A stretch of 64,000 bases of DNA from Novosphingobium sp. ERN07 (lineage in GTDB: Bacteria > Pseudomonadota > Alphaproteobacteria > Sphingomonadales > Sphingomonadaceae), in contig NZ_JABAID010000010.1 in the NCBI RefSeq assembly GCF_012641335.1, positions 1 to 64,000 on the forward strand, written 5' to 3'. Shown here piece by piece: positions 1 to 9,250 of this stretch. The notes below the pieces were generated by a model that was not told the origin of the DNA, ran no database searches, and was given only the letters and a program-made list of their open reading frames with translations. Numbering within the stretch: position 1 is the first letter of the stretch; each line of letters opens with the position of its first letter. The position numbers and the translations under genes are program-made.

Positions 1-300
1 TTTAATCCCGTCGACGTGTTCGAAGCGTACCAAACGCTTAACCGTTGATCACGGTGATACGCGAACCCGCTTCACGCCAATTTGTCCACGCCACCTAGAT
101 TGTGCAAGGCAAGAAGTAACTCGTTGTGGAATGACCGCAACGGCCCCGCATCCAGAATGTCCGTTCACAACGCAATAACCGCGATAACTGACACTCCACC
201 ACCGCCGGCACCTACCCCCCGCGCCCTCACAACGCCCCCCACAAAAAAGGGAGCGGGCAATTGTGCCGCGCTCCCTTTTCTTCTCCCGTCCAAGGGAAAG
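1..300. other. Non-coding stretch at the window start
   Basis: No convincing gene is seen here. Open frames in the stretch are short and proline- or arginine-rich and have no ribosome binding site. The only clear element is the terminator-like hairpin at 245-279. The rest may hold the promoter or 3' end of a gene lying left of the window. Confidence 0.5.
245..279 (-). terminator. Rho-independent terminator of the flavin monooxygenase gene
   Basis: A 10-bp perfect stem (AAAAGGGAGC pairing with GCTCCCTTTT) encloses a loop that can extend by a GCA/TGC pair. On the minus strand it is followed by a run of T residues. It lies 22 bases beyond the stop codon of the minus-strand monooxygenase gene. 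The A run on the other side makes it potentially bidirectional. Confidence 0.8.
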
Positions 301-1440
301 TCAGAACGGCTGGTTTAGCCTGCTCAACGCGCCTTCGAGCATGTGGGCGTGGACTTTGGGGTCGCCGTGTTCGAGTTGCAGCTTGCCCACGGCCACGCTG
401 GTTTCGATCACGTCGCGGCAGCGGTCGTAGCGGCGGTTTTGATAGGCGCTGAGCGCGGCTGCCACGTCTTCGGTGCGCGCGAGTTCTTCTGCCAGAACCA
501 CGCCGCTTTCTACCGCCATGCCCGCGCCCGATGCGAGGTGTGGGGTGGTGGCGTGGACGGCATCGCCCAGCAGCACGATGCGTCCGTTGAACCAGTCTTT
601 CGGTTGCAGCACGGCGGCGAGCGGGCGGTAGTTGATCCAGTCTTCGCGGGTCATATTGTCGCGAATCCAGCCTGCGTTGCCGCCGAAATCCCCGAGCAAG
701 CCCTTCAGCGTGACGAAGAGTTGCTCGTCCGTCATGAAGCTTTCGCGTTCTTCATGCGGGGTCAGCATCCACATGTACACCTTGTCGGGCGCGCAGGCGG
801 TGATGCCGCAGGGGTTGGCGTGGCCGAGGAAAAATTCGCCCATATCAAGGCCGGGCGGCTTGGCGATGGAAATGCGCCAGCAGCCCTGGCCGGTGGGTTG
901 CGCCGGTCCCATGTGCGGGAAGGCGATATCGCGCACCCGCGAATATACGCTGTCTGCCCCCACGACCAGATCGTAGCGGCCCGTGGTATCGTCGGAAAAG
1001 CGGACCTTTACGCCGTCCTCTTCGTTTTCCAGCGCGGTGACGGTCAGCCCCAGACGCACTGGGATGCCCAGTTCGCGCACCTTGTCCTGCATGATGTGGT
1101 GCAGCACCGGGCGCATGATGCCGCCGGTGGCGGGCAGGCCTTCTTCGATCACGGGTTCATCCAGATCGAGCATGTGCGTGCCATCATAGCGGAACAGGCG
1201 CGTCTTGCTGGTGATCGCGCCTTGCGCCTTGATCGCATCGAGCAGGCCCAGCCTGCGATAGGCGCGCAAGGTGGGACCGGTGATGGTGATCCCCGCGCCA
1301 TAGACGCGCCATTCCGGGTCCAGATCGATCAGATCGACCTTGACCCCGCGCGTGGCAAGGCTGGTCGCCGCTGCCATGCCGCCAATCCCTCCGCCCACGA
1401 CAAGCGCCGTTGCGATGCTGCTGATGCTCTCCCCAGTCAT
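301..1440 (-). CDS. FAD-dependent monooxygenase, class A (PHBH fold)
   Basis: Predicted 379-aa flavoprotein hydroxylase that would use NAD(P)H and O2 to hydroxylate an aromatic or enolic substrate in the cytoplasm. An N-terminal Rossmann motif VVGGGIGG lies at residues 14-21. The conserved GADSVYSRVR segment and the C-terminal GDAVHATTPH motif (FAD ribityl binding) are both present, as expected for the family. I chose the ATG at 1440 because the FAD motif follows at once; the frame stays open for 90 more codons upstream, but that part is low-complexity. It diverges from a TonB receptor gene across 347 bases that contain a GATGGAT palindrome, a candidate operator. The substrate cannot be told from sequence. 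Confidence 0.85.
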   Translation of the reverse strand: MTGESISSIATALVVGGGIGGMAAATSLATRGVKVDLIDLDPEWRVYGAGITITGPTLRAYRRLGLLDAIKAQGAITSKTRLFRYDGTHMLDLDEPVIEEGLPATGGIMRPVLHHIMQDKVRELGIPVRLGLTVTALENEEDGVKVRFSDDTTGRYDLVVGADSVYSRVRDIAFPHMGPAQPTGQGCWRISIAKPPGLDMGEFFLGHANPCGITACAPDKVYMWMLTPHEERESFMTDEQLFVTLKGLLGDFGGNAGWIRDNMTREDWINYRPLAAVLQPKDWFNGRIVLLGDAVHATTPHLASGAGMAVESGVVLAEELARTEDVAAALSAYQNRRYDRCRDVIETSVAVGKLQLEHGDPKVHAHMLEGALSRLNQPF

Positions 1441-1787
1441 GGGCCAAGACCTAGCGATTGGAACGCTGCGCACAAATCCGAACGATGGATAGGAATCCAT
1501 CCATACAAACGGCGGGAGTTCGCGGCCCGTGCGGACTAATGGAGATGGACCCGACGAGCGAGGGGCGCCTGGCGGGCTGGTTCCATAGGTCAACGCTATG
1601 GAGACATAGAGAGAATCCGCGTTTTCTTTTTTGTTGGGCCGCGCAATTTGCACGCTCTGGTCCAGCGTCGGCGCAGCAGTCGCGCAGGATCGATCAGGTT
1701 CATGCAGCATCGTGAGGCACGAAGCGCATGAGCAGACCAGTTTTTCGACCGGCAGTTGCAGGCGAATGTTTTTGGGGAGGAATGAGA
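1441..1787. promoter_or_regulatory. Divergent promoter region between monooxygenase and TonB receptor
   Basis: This 347-base gap separates two divergent start codons and must hold both promoters. Besides the palindrome at 1484-1501 and a T-rich stretch near 1622-1632 I see no clear -35/-10 pair. A frame that extends the monooxygenase upstream through most of the gap is judged non-coding. Confidence 0.5.
1484..1501. promoter_or_regulatory. Candidate operator, inverted repeat GATGGAT-AGGA-ATCCATC
   Basis: A perfect 7-bp inverted repeat with a 4-base spacer sits 44-61 bases upstream of the monooxygenase start. Size and place fit a dimeric repressor site. No regulator gene is adjacent, so its binding protein is unknown. 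Confidence 0.45.
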
Positions 1788-4082
1788 ATGAAGTTCGGCA
1801 AAACCCTTGGATTCGTGGCGTCCGCCAGTGCCGTGGCCGTGGCCACGCTTGGCCTTTCCGCCCAGGCCTTTGCGGCTGATGCTGCCGCTGAAGAGCAGGC
1901 CAGTGAAGGCGGCGATGCCGCGATCATCGTGACCGCCCGCAAGCGCGAAGAAAACCTGATCGACGTGCCGCTGCCCGTTACCGTGGCAACGCAGGCGCAG
2001 CTTCAGCGCGATCAGGTCTATTCGATCACCGATCTGCAGCGCACCACCGCATCGCTGGAAATCAGCCAGACCTCTGGCGGCGAAGTGAACGGCGGCGCAC
2101 GTCTGCGCGGCCTTGGCACGGGCGTGTTCAATGCCAGCGTTTCGCCTTCGGTCGCCTTCGTGGTCGATCAGGTGCCGCAGGGCAACCTCACTTTCCCGCT
2201 GCTGTTCGATCTGGCGCAAGTCGAAGTGCTGCGCGGGCCGCAGGGCACGCTGTTCGGTCAGGGCGCATCGGCGGGCGTGATCAACATTACCACCGTTGCT
2301 CCTTCGACCGATGCTTTCGGCATTTCGGGCGGCGTGAACGTGGCCGACAAGGGCACTGCCGGTTCGGAAGTGAGCGAGTTGACCGTGCGCGGCGGCGTGA
2401 ACGTGCCGCTCGGCGAAAAGGCGGCGCTGCGCATCGCGGGCCAGTTCAAGCGGGAAGCGGGTTTGCAGCGCAACACCTTCCTCGATCTGGACAACCGCAC
2501 CAAGGAATACGGGCTGCGCGGCAAGCTGCTGCTGAAGCCTTCCGAAACGGTGACGATCAACCTCTCGGCAGAAATGACCGAACAGAAGGTCAACGGCTGG
2601 AACTTCTTCGCCATCGCCATCGCGCCCAACGGACGGCCCAACAGTGCCGCTTCGTCCGGGGCCTTTACCGCCACCGCCGGTTGCGACATTCCGGTGATCA
2701 ACGAACGCGCCGAATATTACTGCGAAGACACGCAGGCCACGATGCGCAACAGCGCGCAGGGCTTTTCGGGCGTGGTCGATTTCGAACTGAACGACAATCT
2801 GTCGCTCACCTCGGTCACCGCATATCGTATGCTGGATCGTGAAACGGATACCGTGAACTTCTCGCGCCGCCTGACGGTGGCTGCGCGCAACGAGAATATC
2901 GAAAGCGAATCCAAGCAGTTCAGCCAGGAACTGCGCCTCGATTACCAGAACGATGGTCTGGACGTGCTGGTTGGCGCGCTCTATTCGAAGTTCGATCTGG
3001 AAACGACGCCGATCAACGGTGCCACGTTTGGCAACCCCACACTGGGTAATCGCACCGGCTTTTCGGTGTGCCATAATCTTGGTTTCTTCTGCGCGGTGCC
3101 CGTGTCGTTCAGCTATGAAGACACCAGCAACCGCATCTTCGCGCTGTTCACCGACGTGACGGTGCCGGTGTCGGATCAGGTCGATCTGTTTGGCGGTCTG
3201 CGCTATTCCAACTATCGCAACACCACCGGGGTGGGCGTGGATACGCTGACGGCAACCCGCACGGTCCAGATCAAGGACAACGACGTTTCGGGCCGCGTGG
3301 GCCTGAGCTTCAAGCCTACGCCGGATTCGACGATCTTTGTGTCCTATGCGCGCGGATACAAGCCGCCCGCCGTGGTGGTGCCGACCATCGCCACCGATCC
3401 GGTCGTGGTGCTGAAGCCTGAAAAGGCTGATGCCATCGAACTGGGTGCGAAGGTTCAGGTAGGCCGCGTGCAGCTTTCGGGCAACGCCTTCTGGAACAAG
3501 GTGGCGAACTTCCAGACGCAATCGAGCGTGTTCAACGCTTCGGGCGCGCTGATTTCGGTCACGCAGAACATCGACAAGGTGGTGTCGAAGGGCTTTGAAC
3601 TGAACGCGATGGGCGCTGTGGTTCCCGGCCTGACCGTGAACGCCGGCTACCAGTTCAACGATGTGCGCTTCCCCACGGGCTTTGTCGGCAACGATGGCGT
3701 ATCGCTTTCGGGCAAGCAGTTCATCAATGCGCCCAAGCACAAGTTCACCCTGTCGACCGAATATTCGACCCCGGTGAGCGGCAATCTGGAAGCGTTCATC
3801 AACGCCAATCTGGTGTACAAGAGCGCGGTTCTGCTAGGCCAGTATGGCAGCGATACGTTCCGCTATCCGGCGCACGAACTGATCAACGCAGGCTTCGGCG
3901 TGCGCGATGCCGATGGCAAGTGGAGCGCTTCGATCTTTGCCCGCAATCTGACCAAGGAACGCGAACCGACCGCCTATCTGGCAAGCGACTTTGCCGGTTC
4001 GTCGGATGGCGGCATCCGCGCATGGCCGGCAGCAGGCATCACCACCCGCGTGGTGGGCCTGACGGTCGACTTCAACTTCTGA
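1788..4082 (+). CDS. TonB-dependent outer-membrane receptor
   Basis: 764-aa receptor predicted to import a substrate across the outer membrane with energy from TonB-ExbBD. Residues 1-29 form a signal peptide ending in AQAFA. A TonB box-like IIVTARKREE follows near residue 45, then a plug domain containing VEVLRGPQGTLFG, then a beta-barrel ending in the aromatic terminus VDFNF. The ATG at 1788 is chosen because GGGGAGG lies seven bases upstream; the ATG at 1782 is too close to it. The length and the VEVLRGPQGTLFG plug match the sphingomonad receptors used for aromatic or steroid-like compounds rather than classical siderophores, which is an inference. A strong hairpin follows the stop codon. 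Confidence 0.92.
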   Translation: MKFGKTLGFVASASAVAVATLGLSAQAFAADAAAEEQASEGGDAAIIVTARKREENLIDVPLPVTVATQAQLQRDQVYSITDLQRTTASLEISQTSGGEVNGGARLRGLGTGVFNASVSPSVAFVVDQVPQGNLTFPLLFDLAQVEVLRGPQGTLFGQGASAGVINITTVAPSTDAFGISGGVNVADKGTAGSEVSELTVRGGVNVPLGEKAALRIAGQFKREAGLQRNTFLDLDNRTKEYGLRGKLLLKPSETVTINLSAEMTEQKVNGWNFFAIAIAPNGRPNSAASSGAFTATAGCDIPVINERAEYYCEDTQATMRNSAQGFSGVVDFELNDNLSLTSVTAYRMLDRETDTVNFSRRLTVAARNENIESESKQFSQELRLDYQNDGLDVLVGALYSKFDLETTPINGATFGNPTLGNRTGFSVCHNLGFFCAVPVSFSYEDTSNRIFALFTDVTVPVSDQVDLFGGLRYSNYRNTTGVGVDTLTATRTVQIKDNDVSGRVGLSFKPTPDSTIFVSYARGYKPPAVVVPTIATDPVVVLKPEKADAIELGAKVQVGRVQLSGNAFWNKVANFQTQSSVFNASGALISVTQNIDKVVSKGFELNAMGAVVPGLTVNAGYQFNDVRFPTGFVGNDGVSLSGKQFINAPKHKFTLSTEYSTPVSGNLEAFINANLVYKSAVLLGQYGSDTFRYPAHELINAGFGVRDADGKWSASIFARNLTKEREPTAYLASDFAGSSDGGIRAWPAAGITTRVVGLTVDFNF

Positions 4083-4088
4083 AGATGA

Positions 4089-4125
4089 AATACGGGCGGC
4101 GTCTTTCGGGATTGCCGCCCGTATT
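4089..4125 (+). terminator. Hairpin after the TonB receptor gene
   Basis: A perfect 12-bp stem (AATACGGGCGGC / GCCGCCCGTATT) with a 13-base loop starts six bases after the stop codon. There is no long T run after it, so it may be a weak terminator or an mRNA 3' stabiliser. It also separates the receptor from the epimerase gene. Confidence 0.6.
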
Positions 4126-4151
4126 GTAACTGAAATCCGGGGAGTTTTGCC

Positions 4152-5069
4152 GTGCGCGTAGTGATTACCGGAGCGGGTGGTTTCGTCGGGCGTGAGATTG
4201 TGCGCCTGCTGCTGGCGCGCGGCGATGCGGTGGTTGGCATCGATACGGCGGCGGGCGGGATACCGGCGGGGGCAAGGGCTATCGCGGGCGATCTCGGCGA
4301 TGCGGCGGTGCGCGCGGCGGCGCTTGACGGGGGCTGCGATGCGCTGATCCATCTGGCCACGGTGCCGGGCGGTGCGGCAGAGGCCGACCCTGCGGCATCG
4401 CGACGGATCAATGTGGACGCGATGTATGACCTGCTGCTGGAAGCGGCGGAGGCCAATCCCGGTTTGCGCGTGGTCTATGCCAGTTCCATCGCGGTGTTCG
4501 GTGATCCGCTGCCCGCGCTGGTCGATGATGCGACGCCGCTTTCCCCCAAGATGATCTACGGCGGGCACAAGGCGATGATGGAACACGCGGTGGCGATGTT
4601 CTCCAATCGCGGGCTGATTGATGGCGTGACGGTGCGCCTGCCCGGCATTCTGGCGCGGCCAAAGGGACCGTCCGGCATGAAATCGGCCTTCATGTCAGAC
4701 CTGTTCCACGCGCTGAAAGCGGGCGATGCGTTCACCTGCCCGGTATCGGTGGCGGGCACGATCTGGGCGCAATCGGTGGGGCAGTGCGCGCGCAATTTCG
4801 TTCATGCGCTGACCCTGGATACCGCACTGCTGCCGCCCACCCGCGCGGTGACGCTGCCTGCGCTGTGCGTGACGATGGGCGATCTGGCGGCGCAGATTGC
4901 GCAGGCCTGCGGCGTATCGCCAACTCTTGTGACATATGCGCCCGATGCCGCGCTGGAAGCGGCCTTTGCCGCGCAACCGCCCTTGCACACGCCAGCGGCG
5001 GAGCGCGCGGGTTTTGCACATGACGGCGATCTTGCTACACTCGTTGCCAGCGCACTCTCGACCATCTGA
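4152..5069 (+). CDS. NAD-dependent epimerase/dehydratase family protein
   Basis: 305-aa extended-type short-chain dehydrogenase. The N-terminal GAGGFVG is the NAD-binding GxxGxxG motif. The serine of VYASSIAVFGD and the YGGHK motif supply the Ser-Tyr-Lys catalytic set. The overall pattern resembles NAD-dependent sugar-acid dehydrogenases such as D-erythronate dehydrogenase, but the substrate is not fixed by sequence. Translation starts at GTG 4152, with GGGGAG about eight bases upstream. A LysR regulator gene follows 15 bases downstream on the same strand, so the two are probably co-transcribed. Confidence 0.8.
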   Translation: MRVVITGAGGFVGREIVRLLLARGDAVVGIDTAAGGIPAGARAIAGDLGDAAVRAAALDGGCDALIHLATVPGGAAEADPAASRRINVDAMYDLLLEAAEANPGLRVVYASSIAVFGDPLPALVDDATPLSPKMIYGGHKAMMEHAVAMFSNRGLIDGVTVRLPGILARPKGPSGMKSAFMSDLFHALKAGDAFTCPVSVAGTIWAQSVGQCARNFVHALTLDTALLPPTRAVTLPALCVTMGDLAAQIAQACGVSPTLVTYAPDAALEAAFAAQPPLHTPAAERAGFAHDGDLATLVASALSTI

Positions 5070-5084
5070 GAGGCGCAGGGAGAC

Positions 5085-6089
5085 ATGGCGATGCGGTTCG
5101 GGCGATTGGACCTTAACCTGCTGGTGGCGCTGGATGCGCTGCTCACAGAACGCAGCGTAAGCCTTGCGGCAGACCGGCTGTGCCTTTCGCAATCAGCCAC
5201 GTCGAGCGCGCTGGGCCGGTTGCGCGAATACTTTGGCGATGAACTGCTGGTTGTCAAAGGCCGCAGCATGATCCTGACGGCGCGGGCAGAGGAACTGATC
5301 GAGCCGGTGCGCGCGGTGCTGGAACAGATCCGCACCACGGTTTCGGTCGCCCCGCCGTTTGATCCCGCCACGGCGGACCGCGTGGTGCGCATCATGGCGT
5401 CCGATTATTCCACCGAAGTGCTGCTGACCGGCGTGCTGGCCGATCTGGAAAAGACCGCGCCCAACATGCGGTTTGAAATTCAGCCGATGCACGATACCCC
5501 GATAGAGGCGATAGAGCGCGGCTATATCGATCTGCTGCTGACCATCGACTATGCGATATCGTCAGACCACCCCAGCCAGCTGTTGTTCGAGGATGATTAC
5601 GTGGTGGTGGGGGACCGCAACAATCCCGCGCTGGCCGCGCCGATGACGCGCGACCTCTATTTCAGCCTTGGCCATGTGACCGCACGCTTTGGCAAGGCGC
5701 GCGTGCCCGCGTTCGAAGACTGGTTCGTGCGGCGGCAAAAGCAGCAGCGCCGGGTGGAAGTGGTCGCCCCGTCGTTCCTTTCGCTCCCCGGTCTGGTGGT
5801 GGGCACCAACCGCATCGCCACGATGCACCGCCGCATGGCCGAAATGGTGGTGCGCGCGCAGCCTTTGGTGATGCGCGAAATCCCGTTTGCCATTCCGCCG
5901 ATCCGTGAATCGATCCAGTGGAATATCGCAAACACCAACGATCGCGCGCTGCGCTGGGTGGTGGAAAAGCTGGCCGCAGCGGCATCGGCGCACATACCCG
6001 GCGCAGATAACGTGGTGCCGCTGGACAAGGGCGATCTCAGCCGTAGCGAGATTGAGGTGGAGTACCGGATGAACCACCCGCAGCGGTAG
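5085..6089 (+). CDS. LysR family transcriptional regulator
   Basis: 334-aa regulator with an N-terminal winged helix. FGRLDLNLLVALDALLTER and SVSLAADRLCLSQSATSSAL match the LysR HTH signature of the NodD/NahR-like branch. The rest is the periplasmic-binding-protein-like effector domain. ATG codons at 5085 and 5091 are both possible; the AGGGAG sequence upstream fits either. It follows the epimerase gene and meets the HxlR gene tail to tail with one base between their stop codons. LysR proteins usually act on neighbouring promoters, so the receptor/epimerase genes are the likely targets (inference). Confidence 0.9.
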   Translation: MAMRFGRLDLNLLVALDALLTERSVSLAADRLCLSQSATSSALGRLREYFGDELLVVKGRSMILTARAEELIEPVRAVLEQIRTTVSVAPPFDPATADRVVRIMASDYSTEVLLTGVLADLEKTAPNMRFEIQPMHDTPIEAIERGYIDLLLTIDYAISSDHPSQLLFEDDYVVVGDRNNPALAAPMTRDLYFSLGHVTARFGKARVPAFEDWFVRRQKQQRRVEVVAPSFLSLPGLVVGTNRIATMHRRMAEMVVRAQPLVMREIPFAIPPIRESIQWNIANTNDRALRWVVEKLAAAASAHIPGADNVVPLDKGDLSRSEIEVEYRMNHPQR

Positions 6090-6090
6090 T

Positions 6091-6525
6091 TCAGTCGTCT
6101 GCCCGGTCGAACCTCTCACGCGCATCGCGTATCTGCGGCGCGCGGGCGTTGATCCAGTCTATCAGATGGCGCGCCTGTGCGTGCAGGTCTTGGCCCAGCG
6201 GCGTCAGTGCATAGCTGACCTTGGGCGGCACGTCCGCCGTTACGGCGCGCGCTACAAAGCCATCGCGTTCCAGCGTGCGCAGTTTCAGCGTCAGCACGCG
6301 CTGCGAGATTGCCTGTTCCGATGACAGTTGCGCCAATGTGCGGCGCAGTTCGGCATGGCGGAACGCACCCGTGCCCAGCACCAGCAGGATCAGCGTGGAC
6401 CAGCGATCCCCCAGCAGGCCCATGACCTCGCGCGCGGGATCATCGCGGTCCTTGCCGTGAAGCGCCATTTCGGCGGCCAGATCGGCCAGATCGGCCAGTT
6501 CGCGCTGTTGCATACGTCCCTGCAT
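6091..6525 (-). CDS. HxlR family winged-helix transcriptional regulator
   Basis: 144-aa protein of the HxlR type (redox- or metabolite-responsive winged helix). The segment MGLLGDRWSTLILLVL, the ELRRTLAQLSSEQAISQRVLT recognition region and YALTPLGQDL are typical family landmarks. The ATG at 6525 is taken as the start; ATG 6513 is an equal alternative. It diverges from the SDR-led operon starting at 6608 across an 82-base gap, so it is a good candidate regulator of that operon and of itself. Confidence 0.85.
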   Translation of the reverse strand: MQGRMQQRELADLADLAAEMALHGKDRDDPAREVMGLLGDRWSTLILLVLGTGAFRHAELRRTLAQLSSEQAISQRVLTLKLRTLERDGFVARAVTADVPPKVSYALTPLGQDLHAQARHLIDWINARAPQIRDARERFDRADD

Positions 6526-6607
6526 GGGCACAAAAAAGTGCCGTCTTCCGCTTTGCCCTGCCTGACTTATGACCCGGCGCAACGCAAGAACAAGGTGGGA
6601 GAGTGGC

Positions 6608-7417
6608 ATGACCGGCGATGCAATCCGCATGGATGGCAAAGTGGCCATCGTTACCGGTGGCGCGGGCGGGATCGGCGCGGCCACGGCACGGCTGATCACG
6701 GCGCGCGGCGCGCAGGTGGTGATTGCCGATATCATGGCGGAGCGCGCGCAGGCGCTGGCCGCCGAACTGTCCGGCGCACTGGCCATCGCGCTCGATCTGG
6801 AACAGGAATCCTCGGTCGAGGCGATGATTGCGCAGACTGTGGCGCACTTTGGCAGGCTGGACGTGCTGCACAACAATGCCGCGCTGCTCGGCCCCGATAT
6901 CGCGCAGGCCGATGGCGATGTGGAGCATATGGCGACCGCGCTGTGGGACCGGACCTATGCGGTGAACGTGCGCGGCACGATGATCGCCTGCCGCGCTGCA
7001 TCGCCCCATCTGGTGAAGACGCACGGCAATATCGTCAACACCGTCAGCAATCTGGCGTTGCAGGGGCACCTGATCCAAGCCGCCTATTCCAGCAGCAAGG
7101 CCGCCGTGATCCAGATGACTCGCGCGATTGCCGCCAGCCACGGCAAGCAGGGCGTGCGCTGCAACGCGGTTGCGCCGGGGATGACGATGACGCCCGCGCT
7201 GCGCGAAGCCTTCCCCTCTGCGCTGCGGCAGGTGGTCGAGGATGAAACCCTGCGCGATCAATTGGGCGATCCGCAAGACATTGCCGAAGCCGTGGCGTTC
7301 CTGGCCAGCGATGCGGCGCGCAACATTACCGGGCAAGTGCTGGTCTGCGATGGTGGCGGCGCTTCCCACGTTCCCGGAATTTCAGGCTTCCGGTCGTTCT
7401 TTGCAGGAGAGCATTGA
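6608..7417 (+). CDS. SDR family NAD(P)-dependent oxidoreductase
   Basis: 269-aa classical short-chain dehydrogenase. TGGAGGIG is the cofactor-binding loop, HNNAALLG corresponds to the NNAG motif, and YSSSK carries the catalytic Tyr and Lys. The start at ATG 6608 follows GGGAGAG, while an upstream in-frame ATG at 6569 lacks a site. It is the first gene of an operon with a phytoene-desaturase-like flavoprotein (stop and start one base apart), a 77-aa protein and probably two VOC dioxygenase-like genes. It probably interconverts an alcohol and a ketone in that pathway. Confidence 0.88.
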   Translation: MTGDAIRMDGKVAIVTGGAGGIGAATARLITARGAQVVIADIMAERAQALAAELSGALAIALDLEQESSVEAMIAQTVAHFGRLDVLHNNAALLGPDIAQADGDVEHMATALWDRTYAVNVRGTMIACRAASPHLVKTHGNIVNTVSNLALQGHLIQAAYSSSKAAVIQMTRAIAASHGKQGVRCNAVAPGMTMTPALREAFPSALRQVVEDETLRDQLGDPQDIAEAVAFLASDAARNITGQVLVCDGGGASHVPGISGFRSFFAGEH

Positions 7418-7418
7418 G

Positions 7419-9005
7419 ATGAGCCAATATGATATCGCGGTTATGGGCGCGGGCCACAACGGCCTGACCGCCGCCGCATATATGGCCAAGGCTGGCAAAA
7501 AGGTGCTGGTGCTGGAACGCAAGCCGCATTTCGGCGGGGGCGTCTCCACGCGCGAACTGATCCAGCCCGGTTTCTGGCATGATGAACATTCCAACGTGCA
7601 CATCATGATCCAGGGCAACCCGATGTTGCGCGATGATGAGCTGGGCCTGCTGTCCAAATTCGGGCTGGAATATATCTATCCCGATCTGGTCCACGTTTCG
7701 ATCTGGGAAGATGGCACCGTCATCCGCAGCTACAAGGATCTGGACCGCACGTGCGAGGAACTGGCGCGGGTGTGCAGCGCCAAGGACGCCGAAGCCTATC
7801 GCAAGTTCGTGAAGATGAGCCAGACCGCGCTGCCGATGCTCGTCAGCGGGCTGTATTCGCCGCCGTTCCCGCTGGGCGCGTTCGTGGCGATGATGGACCA
7901 GTCTGACGAAGGGCGGTTCCTGCTCGACCTGATGCAGCGCACCGCGCTCGACATCGTGGACGCCTATTTCGACAGCGAAATGCTGAAGCTGCATATCGTG
8001 CGCATGGTCACCGAAAACCTGCAGATGCCCGATGAACTGGGCACCGGCATGGGCGCTTTCGTGATGCCGGGGATCGTCCACACCTATGGCTGTTCGATGC
8101 CCAAGGGCGGGTCGGGCGAATTGTCCAAGGCGCTTGTCCGCGCGATCGAGCATTTCGGCGGCGAAGTGCGCTGCAATGCTGAAGTTTCGCGCGTGATCGT
8201 TGAAGGCGGCAAGGCCGTGGGGCTGGAACTGACCGACGGGGAGACATTCATGGCGCGTGACGGCGTGATCGGCGCGATCCACCCGCATGTGCTGCGCAAG
8301 TTCGTGGGTGAAACGCCGGAGCCGGTGCTGGAACGGGCAGAGCGCGTCACGCAATCGACCTTCTCGATCAACCTCACGCACATGACGCTGAAAGAGCGGC
8401 TGCGCCTCAAGGTCGGCAACGATTGCAACGCGATGATGATCGAGCTGATGGACTTCTACAGCGTGCGCGACATGCTGCTGGAATACGACAAGCTACGGCG
8501 CGGGCAAGTGAGCGAGCGGCTGATCGCAGGGGGTGACAACACCATCTTCGATCCGTCGCGCGCGCCCGAAGGGGCAGGGGTGTTCTATGGCGTGAACTTC
8601 GCGCCCTATGATCTGCACCCCGGCGGCCCGGCATCATGGGAAGACCGAAAGCTGGAAGTGGCGGACAAGGCGCTGGCGCAATACCGCAAATTCTATGCGA
8701 ACCTTGATAATGGCAACATCACGGGCCGCCTGATCCGTTCGCCCGTGGATCATGAGCGCGATAGCCCCGCCAGCTTCATCAAGGGTGATATCCACGGCTG
8801 CGCGCCGTTCTTCTACCAGTCTGCCGGGCATCGCCCGACGCCCGATCTGGGATCGTTCCGCGTGCCGGGGGTGGAGGGCCTCTATCTGGTCGGGCCGTTC
8901 ATGCACCCCGGCGGCGGCGTGTTCGGCGCAGGCCGCGCCACGGCGATCCAGATGATGGACGATTTGGGGCTGGATTACGACAAGGTTTGCGGGAGGGCAT
9001 TCTGA
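7419..9005 (+). CDS. Phytoene desaturase-like FAD-dependent oxidoreductase
   Basis: 528-aa flavoprotein of the phytoene desaturase / amine oxidase superfamily. The N-terminus has VMGAGHNGLTAAAYMAKAG and an acidic residue ending beta-2 (LVLERK), which together bind ADP of FAD. The C-terminus has GPFMHPGGGVFGAGRATAIQ, the second FAD-contacting segment. No carotenoid genes are nearby; in this catabolic setting it more likely desaturates or oxidises an alicyclic substrate (inference). The ATG at 7419 has GGAG upstream and lies one base past the SDR stop codon; its own stop overlaps the start of the 77-aa gene (TGATG). Confidence 0.82.
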   Translation: MSQYDIAVMGAGHNGLTAAAYMAKAGKKVLVLERKPHFGGGVSTRELIQPGFWHDEHSNVHIMIQGNPMLRDDELGLLSKFGLEYIYPDLVHVSIWEDGTVIRSYKDLDRTCEELARVCSAKDAEAYRKFVKMSQTALPMLVSGLYSPPFPLGAFVAMMDQSDEGRFLLDLMQRTALDIVDAYFDSEMLKLHIVRMVTENLQMPDELGTGMGAFVMPGIVHTYGCSMPKGGSGELSKALVRAIEHFGGEVRCNAEVSRVIVEGGKAVGLELTDGETFMARDGVIGAIHPHVLRKFVGETPEPVLERAERVTQSTFSINLTHMTLKERLRLKVGNDCNAMMIELMDFYSVRDMLLEYDKLRRGQVSERLIAGGDNTIFDPSRAPEGAGVFYGVNFAPYDLHPGGPASWEDRKLEVADKALAQYRKFYANLDNGNITGRLIRSPVDHERDSPASFIKGDIHGCAPFFYQSAGHRPTPDLGSFRVPGVEGLYLVGPFMHPGGGVFGAGRATAIQMMDDLGLDYDKVCGRAF

Positions 9006-9238
9006 TGCGCAATTCCAATAAGGTGCCTGTGGCCAAGATCCTCGACGCGCAGGACAAGGAACTGATGGCGATCCGCAAGCTGGAGCGCGATGGCAACGCG
9101 CTGGTCATCCGCGGCAAGATCTTCGGCGCGATGCCAATGGTGGCAAAGCTGACGCCGGAAGAGGCGCGCGCGGCGTTGAAGCTGATTGATTTCAGGACGT
9201 ACCTGTTCCTGCTGACGATGCTGTTCCGCAAGAGTTGA
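9005..9238 (+). CDS. Small conserved-looking protein of unknown function (77 aa)
   Basis: Its ATG overlaps the TGA of the flavoprotein gene by one base, which implies translational coupling. The product is basic, starts with a soluble Lys/Asp/Glu-rich part and ends with a hydrophobic run (YLFLLTMLF) followed by RKS, so it may sit at the membrane. I recognise no domain. Coupling suggests a helper or structural role for the flavoprotein next door, which is an inference. Confidence 0.6.
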   Translation: MRNSNKVPVAKILDAQDKELMAIRKLERDGNALVIRGKIFGAMPMVAKLTPEEARAALKLIDFRTYLFLLTMLFRKS

Positions 9239-9250
9239 AATCTATCGATC

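Noticed and set aside
1596..3740. Long open frame on the minus strand across the TonB receptor gene
   Set aside because: It is antisense to a clear receptor and is His/Arg/Gln-rich without domains, as expected from the GC-rich opposite frame.
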